A DNA stretch of 64,000 bases from Oceanobacillus bengalensis (GCF_003628445.1 NZ_RBZO01000003.1:62001-126000), one strand, 5' to 3'; positions 48,448 through 59,794 are shown, numbered from the stretch's first letter. Notes: a model not told the origin generated them from the letters alone. Made by a program: numbers and translations.

Positions 48448-48480
48448 TAACCCCTGTTACGAAAATTGTAACAGGGGTTA
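48448..48480 (-). terminator. intrinsic terminator of secDF
   Basis: TAACCCCTGTTAC and GTAACAGGGGTTA form a perfect 13-base-pair stem with a 7-base loop just after the secDF stop; T-rich sequence follows on the minus strand. Confidence 0.9.
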
Positions 48481-48487
48481 TATTATA

Positions 48488-50758
48488 TTATACTTGCGGT
48501 CCTTCAACTCGTTTTTTCTTTGTAAAATCAAGTGGTTTCCTATTAACTGACTTTCCTCTCCATACAACCCATATGCTCGCTGCTAAAAATAGCGAAGAGT
48601 AAGTACCAGCAATTAAACCAATAGCTAAAGCAAATGCAAAACTAGTAATAGAAGATGCACCTAAGATTAAAAATGCAAAGACAGCAATCAATGTTGTAAT
48701 TGATGTATTCATGCTTCTTGTAAAGGACTGGGCAAAACTTTTATTCACAATAGCCGCGAGTTCTTTAAAAGATTTCACACGCTTCTTCAGACGGATGTTT
48801 TCCCTAATTCTATCAAATATTACAATCGTATTATTGATGGAGTACCCTACGATGGTAAGCAACGCTGAAATAATTGTAATATCAAACTCAATTTGCATAA
48901 TGCTAAATACGACTAGCATAATAAATACATCATGCAACAAGGCGATTAACGCTGTCAACGCAAAGAAAAACTCAAATCGAATCGTTACGTAGATAATCAT
49001 GAAAACAGAAGCAATCGCAACAGCATAGATGGCATTTTTCACTAGTTCTTCCCCAACGATTGGCGAAACAACACTGACAGTTGGATCTTGTCCATATTCT
49101 GCCCTAAAATGACTTTGAACCTCAGCAACCTGATCGTCTGAAAGTACAGTATCGAACCTGGATACAGCCACTTCATTATTATCTCCAGAAAGAACAAGGG
49201 ATGTTGGATTTAATTCCAATGTATTGAAACCTGCTTCCACCTCTTCTTCCGTTAAACTAGTATCAGAAACGACCTCTATTCTTGTTCCACTCGTAAAGTC
49301 GATCCCAGGATTAATTTGGAATACCAAGAAAGAAACGATTCCCAAGATAACAATGGCTGAAGTAGTAACAAAGTATTTCTTCCTATTTTCTACAACTTTC
49401 ACTTCTCGTTTAAATACTTTAGGCGTTTCCTCCGTATTATCGGAAATATCTCTAATATCTTTTTCCTTCACACCAAACCAAGTCTTACGTTTCGTTAATA
49501 CACCACTTTGAACCCATAGTCCAAGTAAAAGTCTCGTACCATATACAGCAGTTATAAAACTAACTAAAATACTGATAATTAACATGGTAGCAAAGCCCTT
49601 TACAGAACTTGTACCAAAAACGAATAAAACACCTGCAGCAATTAATGTTGTAATATTTGCATCAAATATCGTTGAAAGGGAGTTTTTCGTCCCTGCTTTA
49701 AATGCCGCTTTTACAGATTTACCAGTTCGTAATTCTTCTTTTATTCGTTCAAATGTAATGACATTTGCATCGACTGCCATCCCAACACCAAGGATTAGTG
49801 CCGCAATACCTGATAATGTTAATACACCATTCATTAATTCGAATACTAAAATAACCAAGTATGTGTAGATTATTAAGTTGATTGCTGCAATTAAACCACT
49901 AAAGCGGTAAAAAGCTATCATATATAATAGAATAATTCCAACACCGATAAGTCCAGCAATGACTGTTTCATTTAATGCCTGCTGACCAAATTGAGCACCA
50001 ACTGAATTTGAATAAATTTCTGTCATATGTACTGGTAGTGAACCAGAATTAATGATGTCAGCTAGTTGTTGTGCTGATTCAACGGTGAAATTTCCACTTA
50101 TCATAACATCAGATGTGTTTAACGTTTCACTCACAGCTGGTGCAGATATATATTTTGGATTTTCTTTTGTAAACTCTTCAGAAAAGGAATCTCCTTCCAT
50201 GAAATCCATCCAAATGACTAATAAATTATCGGAATAGATTGTTTCAGGATCATTCATATTCTTGATCCTGCTCGTTACATCACCAAATTTAGCTGCATCA
50301 TTCAATTGTAACGATACAATTGGTTGATTGGTGTTTGGATCGAAATCTTGTGAAGCACTGCCTTCTTTAAGGTCTGTTCCACTTAATAGCTCATTATCAT
50401 TGACATCACGGAAGGAAAGCTGTGCAGATGTCCCAATTAACTCTCTAGCTTCAGCTTGGTCCTCCACTCCAGCAAGCTGAACCCGTATTCTATTCTCACC
50501 TTCAATATTAATTACAGCTTCACTAATACCAAGCCGGTTCACACGATCGTTTAATGTTTGAACAGTGCCTTCCATTAAACTTCTCGTGACTTCCTGTGAT
50601 TCGTCCACAGGTTCTACTTCATATAAAATCTCGAATCCACCTTGAAGATCCAAACCCAAATTAATGTCCTTCGTAATTCCTGTTGTCGTTGTACCGATTG
50701 TTAGTGCGAATAGTATTACGACAAGGAAAAAGGCAACAATTCTGCCTCTCTTTTTCAT
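48488..50758 (-). CDS. secDF: fused protein-export protein SecDF
   Basis: A 756-residue fusion of SecD (about 1-410) and SecF (about 450-756), giving 12 membrane helices in total. Family motifs are LGLDLQGGFEILYEVEP (about 34-50), GVGMAVDANVITFERIKEE in SecD and the SecF counterpart GYSINNTIVIFDRIRENIR. It uses the proton gradient to help SecYEG pull preproteins out. Fusion is usual in Bacillus. yajC, its partner, is at 53407, about 3 kb away. Confidence 0.96.
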   Translation of the reverse strand: MKKRGRIVAFFLVVILFALTIGTTTTGITKDINLGLDLQGGFEILYEVEPVDESQEVTRSLMEGTVQTLNDRVNRLGISEAVINIEGENRIRVQLAGVEDQAEARELIGTSAQLSFRDVNDNELLSGTDLKEGSASQDFDPNTNQPIVSLQLNDAAKFGDVTSRIKNMNDPETIYSDNLLVIWMDFMEGDSFSEEFTKENPKYISAPAVSETLNTSDVMISGNFTVESAQQLADIINSGSLPVHMTEIYSNSVGAQFGQQALNETVIAGLIGVGIILLYMIAFYRFSGLIAAINLIIYTYLVILVFELMNGVLTLSGIAALILGVGMAVDANVITFERIKEELRTGKSVKAAFKAGTKNSLSTIFDANITTLIAAGVLFVFGTSSVKGFATMLIISILVSFITAVYGTRLLLGLWVQSGVLTKRKTWFGVKEKDIRDISDNTEETPKVFKREVKVVENRKKYFVTTSAIVILGIVSFLVFQINPGIDFTSGTRIEVVSDTSLTEEEVEAGFNTLELNPTSLVLSGDNNEVAVSRFDTVLSDDQVAEVQSHFRAEYGQDPTVSVVSPIVGEELVKNAIYAVAIASVFMIIYVTIRFEFFFALTALIALLHDVFIMLVVFSIMQIEFDITIISALLTIVGYSINNTIVIFDRIRENIRLKKRVKSFKELAAIVNKSFAQSFTRSMNTSITTLIAVFAFLILGASSITSFAFALAIGLIAGTYSSLFLAASIWVVWRGKSVNRKPLDFTKKKRVEGPQV

Positions 50759-50864
50759 ATGGAAATTTCCTCCTTTAATCTTACCCGAACGCTCAAAATT
50801 ATTTCTTCACCTAGTGTGTAATATTCAAAGCTGTCATTTAACCAACATTCATTATGTAAAAATA

Positions 50865-51164
50865 CTACTTCTCTACTTCTTTTTGACCTGTTAACGCTAC
50901 AATAGAAGCCATTAAATCATTATCCTGATAAGATTGGGTCGTTAAATAACTAAGATAAATACTTGATCCAAGACGGAAGATATCCTGAACAATTTCATGA
51001 ATCCGTCTTTCAGGGTTCCCTTTCCACACTTTCTCTACAAGACATTTCCAAATATCCTCAGCATTTGCTTGGGAATAACCAAGCGCCTTGAATTCAATTG
51101 ATTTGCTTTCTAATACCGATTGTACCATTGGTTTCCAATCATTAACAGTTTGTACAATTTCCAT
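50865..51164 (-). CDS. comN: ComN post-transcriptional regulator (YrzD)
   Basis: A 99-residue soluble helical protein of the YrzD/ComN family (VLESKSIEFKALGYSQANAE, then IWKCLVEKVWKG and IVQDIFRLGSSIYLSYLT). In B. subtilis ComN stimulates expression of the comE operon after transcription and localises comE mRNA to septa and poles with DivIVA. The comE genes are also in this window (525-4063). AGGAGGGG precedes the ATG. It diverges from spoVB. Confidence 0.85.
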   Translation of the reverse strand: MEIVQTVNDWKPMVQSVLESKSIEFKALGYSQANAEDIWKCLVEKVWKGNPERRIHEIVQDIFRLGSSIYLSYLTTQSYQDNDLMASIVALTGQKEVEK

Positions 51165-51276
51165 ATTTCCCCTCCTATTCTCGGAGTTTTATAGTTCTTG
51201 TCATGCTTGGCCACATGATTAGCATATATATCATTGTATATGATTTTTTATTTTTTGAGAAGGCAGGTCGACATAA

Positions 51277-52830
51277 ATGGCCAAACAAACATTTATAAAG
51301 GGTGCACTCATTCTTATACTAGCTGGAATGATTACCCGGTTCCTCGGATTTATTAATCGAATTGTTGTAGCAAGACTGATGGGTGAAGAAGGTGTAGGGC
51401 TATATATGATGGCACTCCCAACTCTTTTTCTTGCGATGACCTTAACCCAACTTGGACTACCTATCGCCATCTCTAAACGTGTAGCAGAAGCAGATGCAAT
51501 TGGAGACCAAGCAAAGGTGAAAAAAATACTCATTGTATCATTAGTTATAACTTCCATAACGAGTATCATATTTACCGTTCTTATGATCCTTGGCGCACCA
51601 TTTATTGCGAGTACTCTACTTACTGACGAACGCACACTTTTACCATTGATAGCAATAAGCCCTATTGTACCAATTACCGCAATTTCAGCTGTATTACGAG
51701 GTTATTTTCAAGGGAAACAAAACATGAAGCCACAAAGTATTGCCCAAGTTATCGAACAAGTTGTACGGATCACCTGTGTTGCCTTGTTTATTAACTTGTT
51801 ACTACCGTTTGGGGTAGAATATGCAGCAGCAGGTGCGATGTTCAGTGTAATCCTTGGTGAATTCATTTCACTATTATACATGATTCATCACTTTAAACGA
51901 AAAAAGAAAATTAAAATCCGGACGAACTTCTTTGCATATTTAGCCTCTAGTAAAGATACATTAAAGCAATTATTATCTATCTCACTACCAAGTACTGGGA
52001 GCCGTATGATTGGTTCGATATCAAATTTCTTAGAACCAATCATCGTAGCACAAAGTTTGGCAATTGCTGGATTTACAGCTCAAGCAGCAACAAAGCAATA
52101 CGGGGAATTAACTGGATATGTCATCCCTCTATTATTTTTACCGACATTTATCACCCATTCACTAGCAATCGCTTTGGTACCATCTATTTCAGAAGCAGAA
52201 GCAAAAAACAACCAAAAGCTCATCCATTACCGAATCCATCAATCGATTCGAATTTCGTTTGCGTCTGGTGCGGTTTCTACTGTTGTGATTTCATTATTTG
52301 CAGTGCAGATCCTAACGTATATGTACGGAACAGCAAACGCTAGTCAATTCATTGTCTTAATGGCACCATTCTATCTACTGCTATATATTCAATCCCCACT
52401 TCAGGCTGCATTGCAAGCACTCGATTTAGCAAGAGCCGCAATGTGGAATAGTCTTATTGGTGCAGTAGTAAAATTTGTTGTTCTTTTTCTACTTGCGTCA
52501 AATCCAGATTTCGGAATTATGGGTGTAGCTATAGGGATGAGTGTCAGTGTCGTCTTGATCACACTATTACATTTGATCACACTACAAAAAGCAATTCAAT
52601 ATACGATTCCATTTATAGATATAAGTAAAATGATTATTCTGATTCTATTAACCTTTGGAGTTGGGAGTTTCTTTAAAAACATCTATACAGGGATGGAGCA
52701 AAACCTATTTATTTTCTTATTCATACTTATTCTAATCTGTGCTGTTTATATTATTTTTCTATTTGGTCTACGATTTATTACGAAAGATGAATTGAAGCAA
52801 ATACCAATTATTCAAAAATGGTTGAGATAG
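51277..52830 (+). CDS. spoVB: stage V sporulation protein B (MurJ/MOP-type flippase family)
   Basis: A 517-residue protein with about 14 membrane helices of the polysaccharide-transport/MOP exporter superfamily. It opens MAKQTFIKGALILILAGMIT and has SISLPSTGSRMIGSISNFLEP near the middle. SpoVB is needed for spore cortex synthesis and is thought to flip lipid-linked peptidoglycan precursors. AAGGCAGG lies upstream of ATG 51277. A sigma-E-like -10 (CATATATAT near 51222) is present, but the -35 is uncertain. Confidence 0.92.
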   Translation: MAKQTFIKGALILILAGMITRFLGFINRIVVARLMGEEGVGLYMMALPTLFLAMTLTQLGLPIAISKRVAEADAIGDQAKVKKILIVSLVITSITSIIFTVLMILGAPFIASTLLTDERTLLPLIAISPIVPITAISAVLRGYFQGKQNMKPQSIAQVIEQVVRITCVALFINLLLPFGVEYAAAGAMFSVILGEFISLLYMIHHFKRKKKIKIRTNFFAYLASSKDTLKQLLSISLPSTGSRMIGSISNFLEPIIVAQSLAIAGFTAQAATKQYGELTGYVIPLLFLPTFITHSLAIALVPSISEAEAKNNQKLIHYRIHQSIRISFASGAVSTVVISLFAVQILTYMYGTANASQFIVLMAPFYLLLYIQSPLQAALQALDLARAAMWNSLIGAVVKFVVLFLLASNPDFGIMGVAIGMSVSVVLITLLHLITLQKAIQYTIPFIDISKMIILILLTFGVGSFFKNIYTGMEQNLFIFLFILILICAVYIIFLFGLRFITKDELKQIPIIQKWLR

Positions 52831-52928
52831 GATTTTGCACATAAAGATTGTACAAATATTTTCTTCTATTTTTGAAAGAACATGAATAAAGTTATAGTAA
52901 GAGCTTGTTTAATAAGAGGGGGAATATG

Positions 52929-53309
52929 ATGCGTAGGCAGTTGTTTCATGCTCTATTATTTGGTTGGATTATTGTATTAAGCCTAATACTTATTTCAAGT
53001 GTAATCATCGCTTTTTTATTACGGGTGACTACACTAGATGAAAACCTGTTATCGTGGATTGCATTAGTCATTGGTATTTTATCATTATTTATCGGTGGCC
53101 TCATATCAGGATTGAAAGGGAAAACAAAAGGTTGGATTATAGGAGGAATAACAGGTATTGGATTTACCCTTTTCACATTTCTTGTCCAGTATCTTGGGTA
53201 TCAGCAAGGATTTTCTTTAGAACAATCCCTTCATCATTTAGGCTATATGTTTGCAGCACTCATAGGTGGTGTAGTAGGCGTTAATATTGTTGGGGATGCA
53301 AAAGAGTAA
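52929..53309 (+). CDS. yrzE: TIGR04086-type membrane protein YrzE
   Basis: A 126-residue protein with four predicted membrane helices (about 6-28, 38-58, 67-88, 103-122). Conserved are glycines in GGLISGLKGKTKGWIIGG. The family is found in Bacilli downstream of spoVB; function is unknown. AGAGGGGG sits 6 bases before ATG 52929 and 3 before another Met at 52926, so either Met may be used. A TTG at 52905 lies upstream of the site and is discounted. Confidence 0.85.
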   Translation: MRRQLFHALLFGWIIVLSLILISSVIIAFLLRVTTLDENLLSWIALVIGILSLFIGGLISGLKGKTKGWIIGGITGIGFTLFTFLVQYLGYQQGFSLEQSLHHLGYMFAALIGGVVGVNIVGDAKE

Positions 53310-53316
53310 TCTATTT

Positions 53317-53354
53317 AAAAAAGAAGTTAATCAACTCAGATTAACTTCTTTTAC
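53317..53354. terminator. bidirectional terminator yrzE/yajC
   Basis: AAGAAGTTAATC (53321-53332) and GATTAACTTCTT (53339-53350) with an A-run before and T-rich sequence after; between convergent yrzE and yajC. Confidence 0.9.
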
Positions 53355-53406
53355 TGGTTTTCTATGTAATTTTTAAGCTACATATAACCTCAAGTTTGAT
53401 AAAAGA

Positions 53407-53667
53407 TTAACGTTGCTTCACTTCACGTATCGCAGAACGATCATACGTAAGCTTTGTACCATTTTCAGTAATTAGAACAATCGTACCTTCATCTAGCGCA
53501 TGAATCGTAGCATGAAAGCCGCCAATCGTTACTACTTCATCACCTTTTTGTAGGTTGGTTTGCATTTCTTGAACTTTCTTCTGTCGTTTCTGTTGTGGAC
53601 GAATCAATAGAAAATAGAAGATAACAAACATTAATATAATTGGTGCCAATGAAACTAACATTTCCAT
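53407..53667 (-). CDS. yajC: preprotein translocase subunit YajC
   Basis: An 86-residue protein with one N-terminal helix (about 5-22), then FLLIRPQQKRQKKVQEM and the domain GDEVVTIGGFHATIHALDEGTIVL. YajC associates with SecDF. It follows tgt by 31 bases at the end of the ruvA-ruvB-queA-tgt group. Confidence 0.95.
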   Translation of the reverse strand: MEMLVSLAPIILMFVIFYFLLIRPQQKRQKKVQEMQTNLQKGDEVVTIGGFHATIHALDEGTIVLITENGTKLTYDRSAIREVKQR

Positions 53668-53698
53668 TCTTTATTCCTCCCTTCTCTTAAAATATACT

Positions 53699-54853
<1,155 letters not shown>

Positions 54854-55882
54854 CTAAAGAATTAACATCGCATCGCCAAAGCTGAAGAAACGATAGCGTT
54901 CCTTCACCGCTTCATTATATGCTTTTAATATCGTATCACGGTCAACTAAAGAGCTAACTAGCATAATAAGTGTAGACTTGGGTAAATGGAAATTCGTAAT
55001 TAAACCATCAATTGCTTTAAACGTATATGGAGGATAGATAAAGATATCGGTCCACCCACTAGTCTCTACAAATTTACCGTCATAATCTCTTGCAATCGTT
55101 TCAAGTGTTCTCGTTGAAGTTGTCCCAACAGAGATAATTCGACCACCTGATTTTTTTATCTTGTTAAGCGTTTCTGCTGTCTCTTTACTCATATGATAAA
55201 ACTCTGAATGCATTTTATGCGCTTCAATTGTTTCTACACTTACTGGTCGGAAAGTTCCTAGTCCAACATGCAACGTGATAAATGCGATTGTGACACCCAT
55301 TTCCTGTATCTCTTCTAGTAATTCGTTTGTAAAATGGAGTCCAGCAGTAGGCGCTGCAGCAGAACCTTCTTCTTTTGCATAAACCGTCTGATACCGGTCT
55401 TTTTCTGATAATTGTTCTTTAATGTATGGTGGGAGCGGCATTTCGCCTAATTGGTCTAGAACTTCATAGAAAATTCCATCATAGGAAAACTCAAGCACAC
55501 GTCCACCATGCTCTTTATAATCCTTACAAGTAGCCTTTAACAATCCATCACCAAAGACTAGCTCTGTACCAACCTTTACTTTTTTAGCTGGTTTCGTTAG
55601 TACTTCCCATGTATCCTTTTCTTCTTGATGAAGTAATAATACTTCAATCTTGGCTCCTGTGTCCTTCTTTACACCGTACAATCTTGCTGGAAGGACCTTC
55701 GTATCATTAAGAACGAGGCAATCTCCTTCTTTCAAATGATTCTTAATATCTGAAAAATGTTGATGCTTGATTTCTTTTGTTTCCCGATTTAGTGCCATTA
55801 ACCGTGAAGAGGCTCGGTCCTTCAATGGTGTCTGTGCAATAAGCTCCTCTGGTAAATGGAAATCAAAATCCTCTATATTCAT
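54854..55882 (-). CDS. queA: S-adenosylmethionine:tRNA ribosyltransferase-isomerase QueA
   Basis: A 342-residue enzyme that adds the cyclopentene ring precursor from SAM to preQ1 in tRNA, making epoxyqueuosine. Motifs are [12 protein letters not shown] near the start, [13 protein letters not shown] (about 172-184), [12 protein letters not shown] and [16 protein letters not shown] near the end. With tgt it forms the queuosine part of this operon. Confidence 0.96.
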   Translation of the reverse strand: MNIEDFDFHLPEELIAQTPLKDRASSRLMALNRETKEIKHQHFSDIKNHLKEGDCLVLNDTKVLPARLYGVKKDTGAKIEVLLLHQEEKDTWEVLTKPAKKVKVGTELVFGDGLLKATCKDYKEHGGRVLEFSYDGIFYEVLDQLGEMPLPPYIKEQLSEKDRYQTVYAKEEGSAAAPTAGLHFTNELLEEIQEMGVTIAFITLHVGLGTFRPVSVETIEAHKMHSEFYHMSKETAETLNKIKKSGGRIISVGTTSTRTLETIARDYDGKFVETSGWTDIFIYPPYTFKAIDGLITNFHLPKSTLIMLVSSLVDRDTILKAYNEAVKERYRFFSFGDAMLIL

Positions 55883-55917
55883 GATGCTATCTCCTAACTT
55901 TTCTCTAAAGCTCTCCT

Positions 55918-56115
55918 TTAACGTGAACTCGTAAAAATAGACAAAACAATTGTTAAAATGACGCTAACAACAATGGAGGTGACAATTGGAAAATGAAAAG
56001 AAAAATTTCCTACTTGAAAACGAATATCTCCAGGTAATTTCCCTATAAAATTCCAAATGATGCCTATAACAAGGAAAATAATACCTATTACAATAAAAAG
56101 TTTTCCCAAGTTCAT
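55918..56115 (-). CDS. DUF2905 small membrane protein
   Basis: A 65-residue protein with two membrane helices (about 4-25 and 44-63) joined by [20 protein letters not shown], the DUF2905 signature. It is widespread between ruvB and queA in Bacilli; function is unknown. It starts 2 bases after the ruvB stop and ends 35 bases before queA. Confidence 0.85.
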   Translation of the reverse strand: MNLGKLFIVIGIIFLVIGIIWNFIGKLPGDIRFQVGNFSFHFPIVTSIVVSVILTIVLSIFTSSR

Positions 56116-56117
56116 GC

Positions 56118-57116
56118 TTACTCATGCCACCTCAGACCAAAATGTTGATATGCTTTCGCAGTAACTATTCTTCCTCTTGGTGTCCGCTGAATAAAACCAA
56201 TTTGCAATAAATAAGGTTCATAAACGTCTTCAATCGTTTGTGATTCTTCACCAATGGTTGCAGCAATTGTGTCTAACCCAACTGGCCCCCCATTGAAACT
56301 TTCAATCATCCCTTTTAAGAACTTATGATCCGTATGATCTAGTCCTGCATCATCTACTTGTAACATTTCGAGTGCAGTGTTAGTCGAAGCTAGACTTATT
56401 GCTACTTCCCCATTTACTTGAGAGATATCACGTATCCTTTTGAGTAATCTATTAGCAATTCTTGGTGTACCCCTTGATCTTCTAGCAACCTCTAACGCAG
56501 CTTCCTTTGTTATCGACGTATTAAAAATCTCTGCAGTTCTTTCGACAATGGAGCATAAGTCTTTCGTTTCGTAAAACTCTAATCTACTTAACACACCAAA
56601 CCGGTCACGGAGTGGTGCGGATAATAGTCCAGCTCTTGTTGTTGCACCAACTAATGTAAATGGTGGAAGATCAATACGAACAGATCTTGCACTAGGGCCT
56701 GTCCCAATAACAATATCTAGGAAGAAATCTTCCATTGCCGGATATAATACTTCTTCCACTGTTCGTGGTAGCCGGTGTACCTCATCAATAAATAAGACAT
56801 CGCCTGGTTCAAGAGATGATAAAATAGCAGCAAGATCACCGGCACGCTCAATAGCAGGACCTGACGTTGAACGAAATTGAACGCCCATTTCATTAGCAAT
56901 GATAGCTGCCAATGTCGTTTTACCCAATCCAGGTGGGCCATATAATAAGACATGGTCAAGTGGCTCTTCACGCATTTTTGCAGCTTGAATAAAAACCTTT
57001 AAATTTTCCTTCGCTTTGTCTTGCCCAATATACTGGTTTAATGTTGTCGGGCGAAGACTTTGTTCAATCGTTTGATCCTCATCTTGTAATTCTCCTGTTA
57101 CCATCCGTTCATCCAC
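56118..57116 (-). CDS. ruvB: Holliday junction branch-migration helicase RuvB
   Basis: A 332-residue AAA+ motor. Walker A is [12 protein letters not shown] (about 60-71), Walker B LFIDEVHR (about 111), sensor 1 [10 protein letters not shown], arginine finger in APLRDRFG; a winged helix closes the chain. The GTG at 57116 is preferred: AGGGGGTG is 6 bases upstream and VDERMV then aligns with MDERLV of B. subtilis. Further GTG/ATG codons at 57125 and 57104 are possible. Unusually, it is separated from ruvA by a 497-base gap holding a repeat. Confidence 0.95.
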   Translation of the reverse strand: MDERMVTGELQDEDQTIEQSLRPTTLNQYIGQDKAKENLKVFIQAAKMREEPLDHVLLYGPPGLGKTTLAAIIANEMGVQFRSTSGPAIERAGDLAAILSSLEPGDVLFIDEVHRLPRTVEEVLYPAMEDFFLDIVIGTGPSARSVRIDLPPFTLVGATTRAGLLSAPLRDRFGVLSRLEFYETKDLCSIVERTAEIFNTSITKEAALEVARRSRGTPRIANRLLKRIRDISQVNGEVAISLASTNTALEMLQVDDAGLDHTDHKFLKGMIESFNGGPVGLDTIAATIGEESQTIEDVYEPYLLQIGFIQRTPRGRIVTAKAYQHFGLRWHE

Positions 57117-57192
57117 CTGAATCACCCCCTTCTTAATTTCAACTGTTTTCTATTAGAAATTTATTTAACTACTCAAAGGTTACTACGTAGTT

Positions 57193-57567
57193 GATATAAA
57201 ATGCGCAGTAACTTGAGAAAAAGTATGTCCTACCGTTCCGGCAATACACTTCGCTTTCCGTGGGCGGCTGGTGAGCCTCCTTCGTGCTAACGCACTACGT
57301 AGTCTCACCTAGGCCTATCCTCCCACAGGAGTCTACGTGTATTGCCTCCACTAGGATTGTGCTATTCAACTTACTAATAATATTATTGCTAGTATGTGGT
57401 TGATTGGAGCGGAGGGCAGCCAGTCGACTCCTGCGGGAAAAGCACGTGTCTGAAGACTCCAGAAGAAGCGCTCTTTGCTTCTTTGGAGGCTGAGGCCGTG
57501 CCCTAAGGTGCGCGTACTGGCAGCCCGGAGCGGAAATCAACAAAGCACTTATTGCGCATTTTATATC
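57193..57567. repeat. large dispersed repeat, copy 5 (GATATAAA-ended type 1)
   Basis: 375 bases with perfect 15-base inverted ends GATATAAAATGCGCA (57193-57207) and complement (57553-57567). It is nearly identical to 40659-41036. Arms of the right module are GGCAGCCAGT (57415-57424) and ACTGGCAGCC (57516-57525), with one mismatched pair. It splits ruvA from ruvB, so the ruvAB transcript, if still made, must pass through it. Confidence 0.9.
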
Positions 57568-57622
57568 TTTCACGTCACAACTTATATTAATTGCCATATA
57601 AAACAAAATTTGTGCAAAAATC

Positions 57623-58228
57623 CTATTTTTTCATAAGCAAGGCTAGTGCTTTTCGAATTAGTTCATCAACATTTTTATTATTTTCTTTTTGTAGTTCTGG
57701 TAAAATGGCTTTAATTTCTCTATCCACATACCCTAATGATTTTAACGCTTCTTGCACTTCATTTAATGCTTTTTCATCCATTAGACGATCACTAAAGAGA
57801 TTATCTTCTGGATTAGCTACAGTAAATTTCTGTATCAATTTACCTTTCAAATCTAAAATAATCTGTCTTGCTGTCTTTTTTCCTACGCCAGGAAAACTTG
57901 TTAGAAACTTATCGTCTTCTCTCTCAATAGCAGAAACAAATCCTTCCATGTCTACTGAACCTAAAATAGCAAGTGCACCTTTTGGGCCAATCCCAGATAC
58001 CGAGATTAATTTTGTAAATAAATACTTCTGATCCTCATTTTTAAAACCATAAAGTGTTTGCGTATCTTCCCTAACATAATGGTATGTATGAATTAAAATT
58101 TCTTCATCTAAAGATGCTTGAAATGCAAATGGATTGGGACAAACAAGTTCATATCCAACACCACCGACATCAACAACTACAGATTCATCTAGAATAGTTG
58201 AAAGAATTCCTCTAACATATGCAATCAT
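57623..58228 (-). CDS. ruvA: Holliday junction recognition protein RuvA
   Basis: A 201-residue protein that clamps Holliday junctions and loads RuvB. Domain I OB-fold (about 1-62) is followed by domain II with two HhH motifs (FTKLISVSGIGPKGALAIL about 70-88, LTSFPGVGKKTARQIILDLKG about 107-127). A linker and domain III (about 155-201, NEVQEALKSLGYVDREIKAIL) that contacts RuvB complete it. Confidence 0.95.
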   Translation of the reverse strand: MIAYVRGILSTILDESVVVDVGGVGYELVCPNPFAFQASLDEEILIHTYHYVREDTQTLYGFKNEDQKYLFTKLISVSGIGPKGALAILGSVDMEGFVSAIEREDDKFLTSFPGVGKKTARQIILDLKGKLIQKFTVANPEDNLFSDRLMDEKALNEVQEALKSLGYVDREIKAILPELQKENNKNVDELIRKALALLMKK

Positions 58229-58271
58229 CTTAAGTCCCCTCTCCTCATTCTAACATAATACCTTATAACGA

Positions 58272-58306
58272 ATAAACTTCTATTCCTTTTGTAGAAATAG
58301 AAGTTT
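58272..58306 (-). terminator. probable terminator of yebC
   Basis: AAACTTCTATT and AATAGAAGTTT (about 58275-58303) form a hairpin 15 bases past the yebC stop; T-run on the minus strand is weak. Confidence 0.6.
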
Positions 58307-58321
58307 GTCCATTCGTTCATT

Positions 58322-59056
58322 TTATTCATTCGATTCTTCTAAATTATGATGAATATCTTGTGTATCTTCATTATCTTCAAGTGTTTCTATTAGTGTATGC
58401 ATTTTTTCTTCGTCTTCTTCAGATACGCTATTATAATTTTGCGGAAAGAGTGTTACTTCACTTTCCTCTATTTCATACCCTTTGTCAGTTAAGTAATTGA
58501 CTACATCCTGGAAATTCTCTGGTGCTGTATAAATTTCATAGGCGCCATCTTCTGTACTAATATCATCGGCACCAGCTTCTAAAGCGTCCATTGTAATCTC
58601 ATCTTCGTCTATCGCACCGTCTTCGTTTGTAATCAGTATATAGCCCTTGCGATCAAACATAAAGGACACACTACCATTTTCCCCTAAGTTTCCACCGTTT
58701 TTCTTGAAGGCATGTCTTACATCTGCCGCTGTGCGGTTTCTATTATCTGTTAACACATTAACGATAACCGCAACGCCTCCTGGACCATATCCTTCATAAG
58801 TAATTTCTTCAAAAGTTGCTCCATCAAGGTTACCTGTTGCCTTTTTAATCGCACGGTCTATATTATCATTAGGCATATTATCTGCCTTTGCTTTATCAAC
58901 TGCTGTCCGAAGCTGCGCATTTGTTGAGATATCGCCACCACCTTGTTTAGCAGCTGTATAAATATTTTTTGCATGGCGCATGAAGATTTTCCCTCTTTTT
59001 GCATCTTGCGCGCCTTTTCTCTTTTGTATGTTATGCCATTTAGAGTGACCAGCCAT
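58322..59056 (-). CDS. yebC: YebC/PmpR family regulator (translation factor TACO1-like)
   Basis: A 244-residue three-domain protein. [20 protein letters not shown] opens it, with the conserved [24 protein letters not shown] in the middle, split around residue 100. Members have been described as transcription regulators and, more recently, as factors easing ribosome stalling on proline-rich stretches. ATG 59056 follows GAGGAG; an ATG at 59062 abuts the site. It corresponds to YrbC of B. subtilis by position. Confidence 0.93.
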   Translation of the reverse strand: MAGHSKWHNIQKRKGAQDAKRGKIFMRHAKNIYTAAKQGGGDISTNAQLRTAVDKAKADNMPNDNIDRAIKKATGNLDGATFEEITYEGYGPGGVAVIVNVLTDNRNRTAADVRHAFKKNGGNLGENGSVSFMFDRKGYILITNEDGAIDEDEITMDALEAGADDISTEDGAYEIYTAPENFQDVVNYLTDKGYEIEESEVTLFPQNYNSVSEEDEEKMHTLIETLEDNEDTQDIHHNLEESNE

Positions 59057-59117
59057 AAGCATACTCCTCTCGGGTAAATTTCCTATCTAACTATACCAAA
59101 TAAATGGAAGATAGAAA

Positions 59118-59146
59118 AGGAAAAACCTTTGCAGGATGCAAAGGTC
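59118..59146 (-). terminator. intrinsic terminator of coxA-like gene
   Basis: On the minus strand ACCTTTGCATCCTGCAAAGGT (59145-59125) is a hairpin followed by TTTTCCTTTT, after the lipoprotein gene. Confidence 0.85.
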
Positions 59147-59187
59147 AAGGAAAGCGGACAAAGAGAATTTGTTAGGGAACCCATATT

Positions 59188-59721
59188 TTATTCAAAAATC
59201 TCCTCGATATTGTCACCTATTTCATGTGATTCATTTCTTGCATCATAATCTTTCATCCTGTTCCAGTGTATATCGTCGGTATATACAATGATTTCCTTAT
59301 CGATATCTGGTACAATTCGACGGATCTTTTCTTTGATTTCTTCCGTATCTGCCTCATTGTAATACTCTCTTAACATCACTGCTACAATGATACGATCATC
59401 TGTTGAAGCTACCTGTGCTTGAATAATGTCCTTGTCTTTCCTCAGTTCCTCCGTAATGAATATTGTTTCGTCATTCGTAAACGGGTCTGTATAATCCCCT
59501 TCATAATCAGAAGCATTTACTCCTCTTTGCTCACTTTGTGGATAGCCACCCTTTTCTCCGATTGATTCTTCCTGACGATCTAGACTCCCATCCTGTTCCA
59601 ATGGCGTATCGTAATTAATTGGTTGTGTATTATACTGCTTCGTTTCACTTTCAGCATTATCATTTCCACAAGCGGTCAATATAAAAATTAGACCGACTAA
59701 TAATAATTTCCTCAAATACAT
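59188..59721 (-). CDS. coxA: YhcN/YlaJ family sporulation lipoprotein (CoxA-like)
   Basis: A 177-residue lipoprotein. The signal peptide ends at the lipobox ILTAC (Cys 18), followed by a low-complexity acidic linker. The YhcN/YlaJ domain (about 85-165, QVASTDDRIIVAVMLREYYN) comes next. Position next to yebC and near safA matches B. subtilis coxA (yrbB), a spore cortex-associated protein; nadE is inserted between it and safA here. Orthology rests on family plus synteny. Confidence 0.8.
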   Translation of the reverse strand: MYLRKLLLVGLIFILTACGNDNAESETKQYNTQPINYDTPLEQDGSLDRQEESIGEKGGYPQSEQRGVNASDYEGDYTDPFTNDETIFITEELRKDKDIIQAQVASTDDRIIVAVMLREYYNEADTEEIKEKIRRIVPDIDKEIIVYTDDIHWNRMKDYDARNESHEIGDNIEEIFE

Positions 59722-59794
59722 AAATATAACCTCCCTTATGTATAGTTTGCATTGGGGAGGCTGTTTTACTCAGTAAATTTCAGGCAATAAACTA

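Noticed and set aside
57295-57606. 103-codon frame nearly identical to a frame at 40761-41009
   Set aside because: Protein similarity is explained by near-identity of repeat copies 4 and 5; the DNA is non-coding in character.
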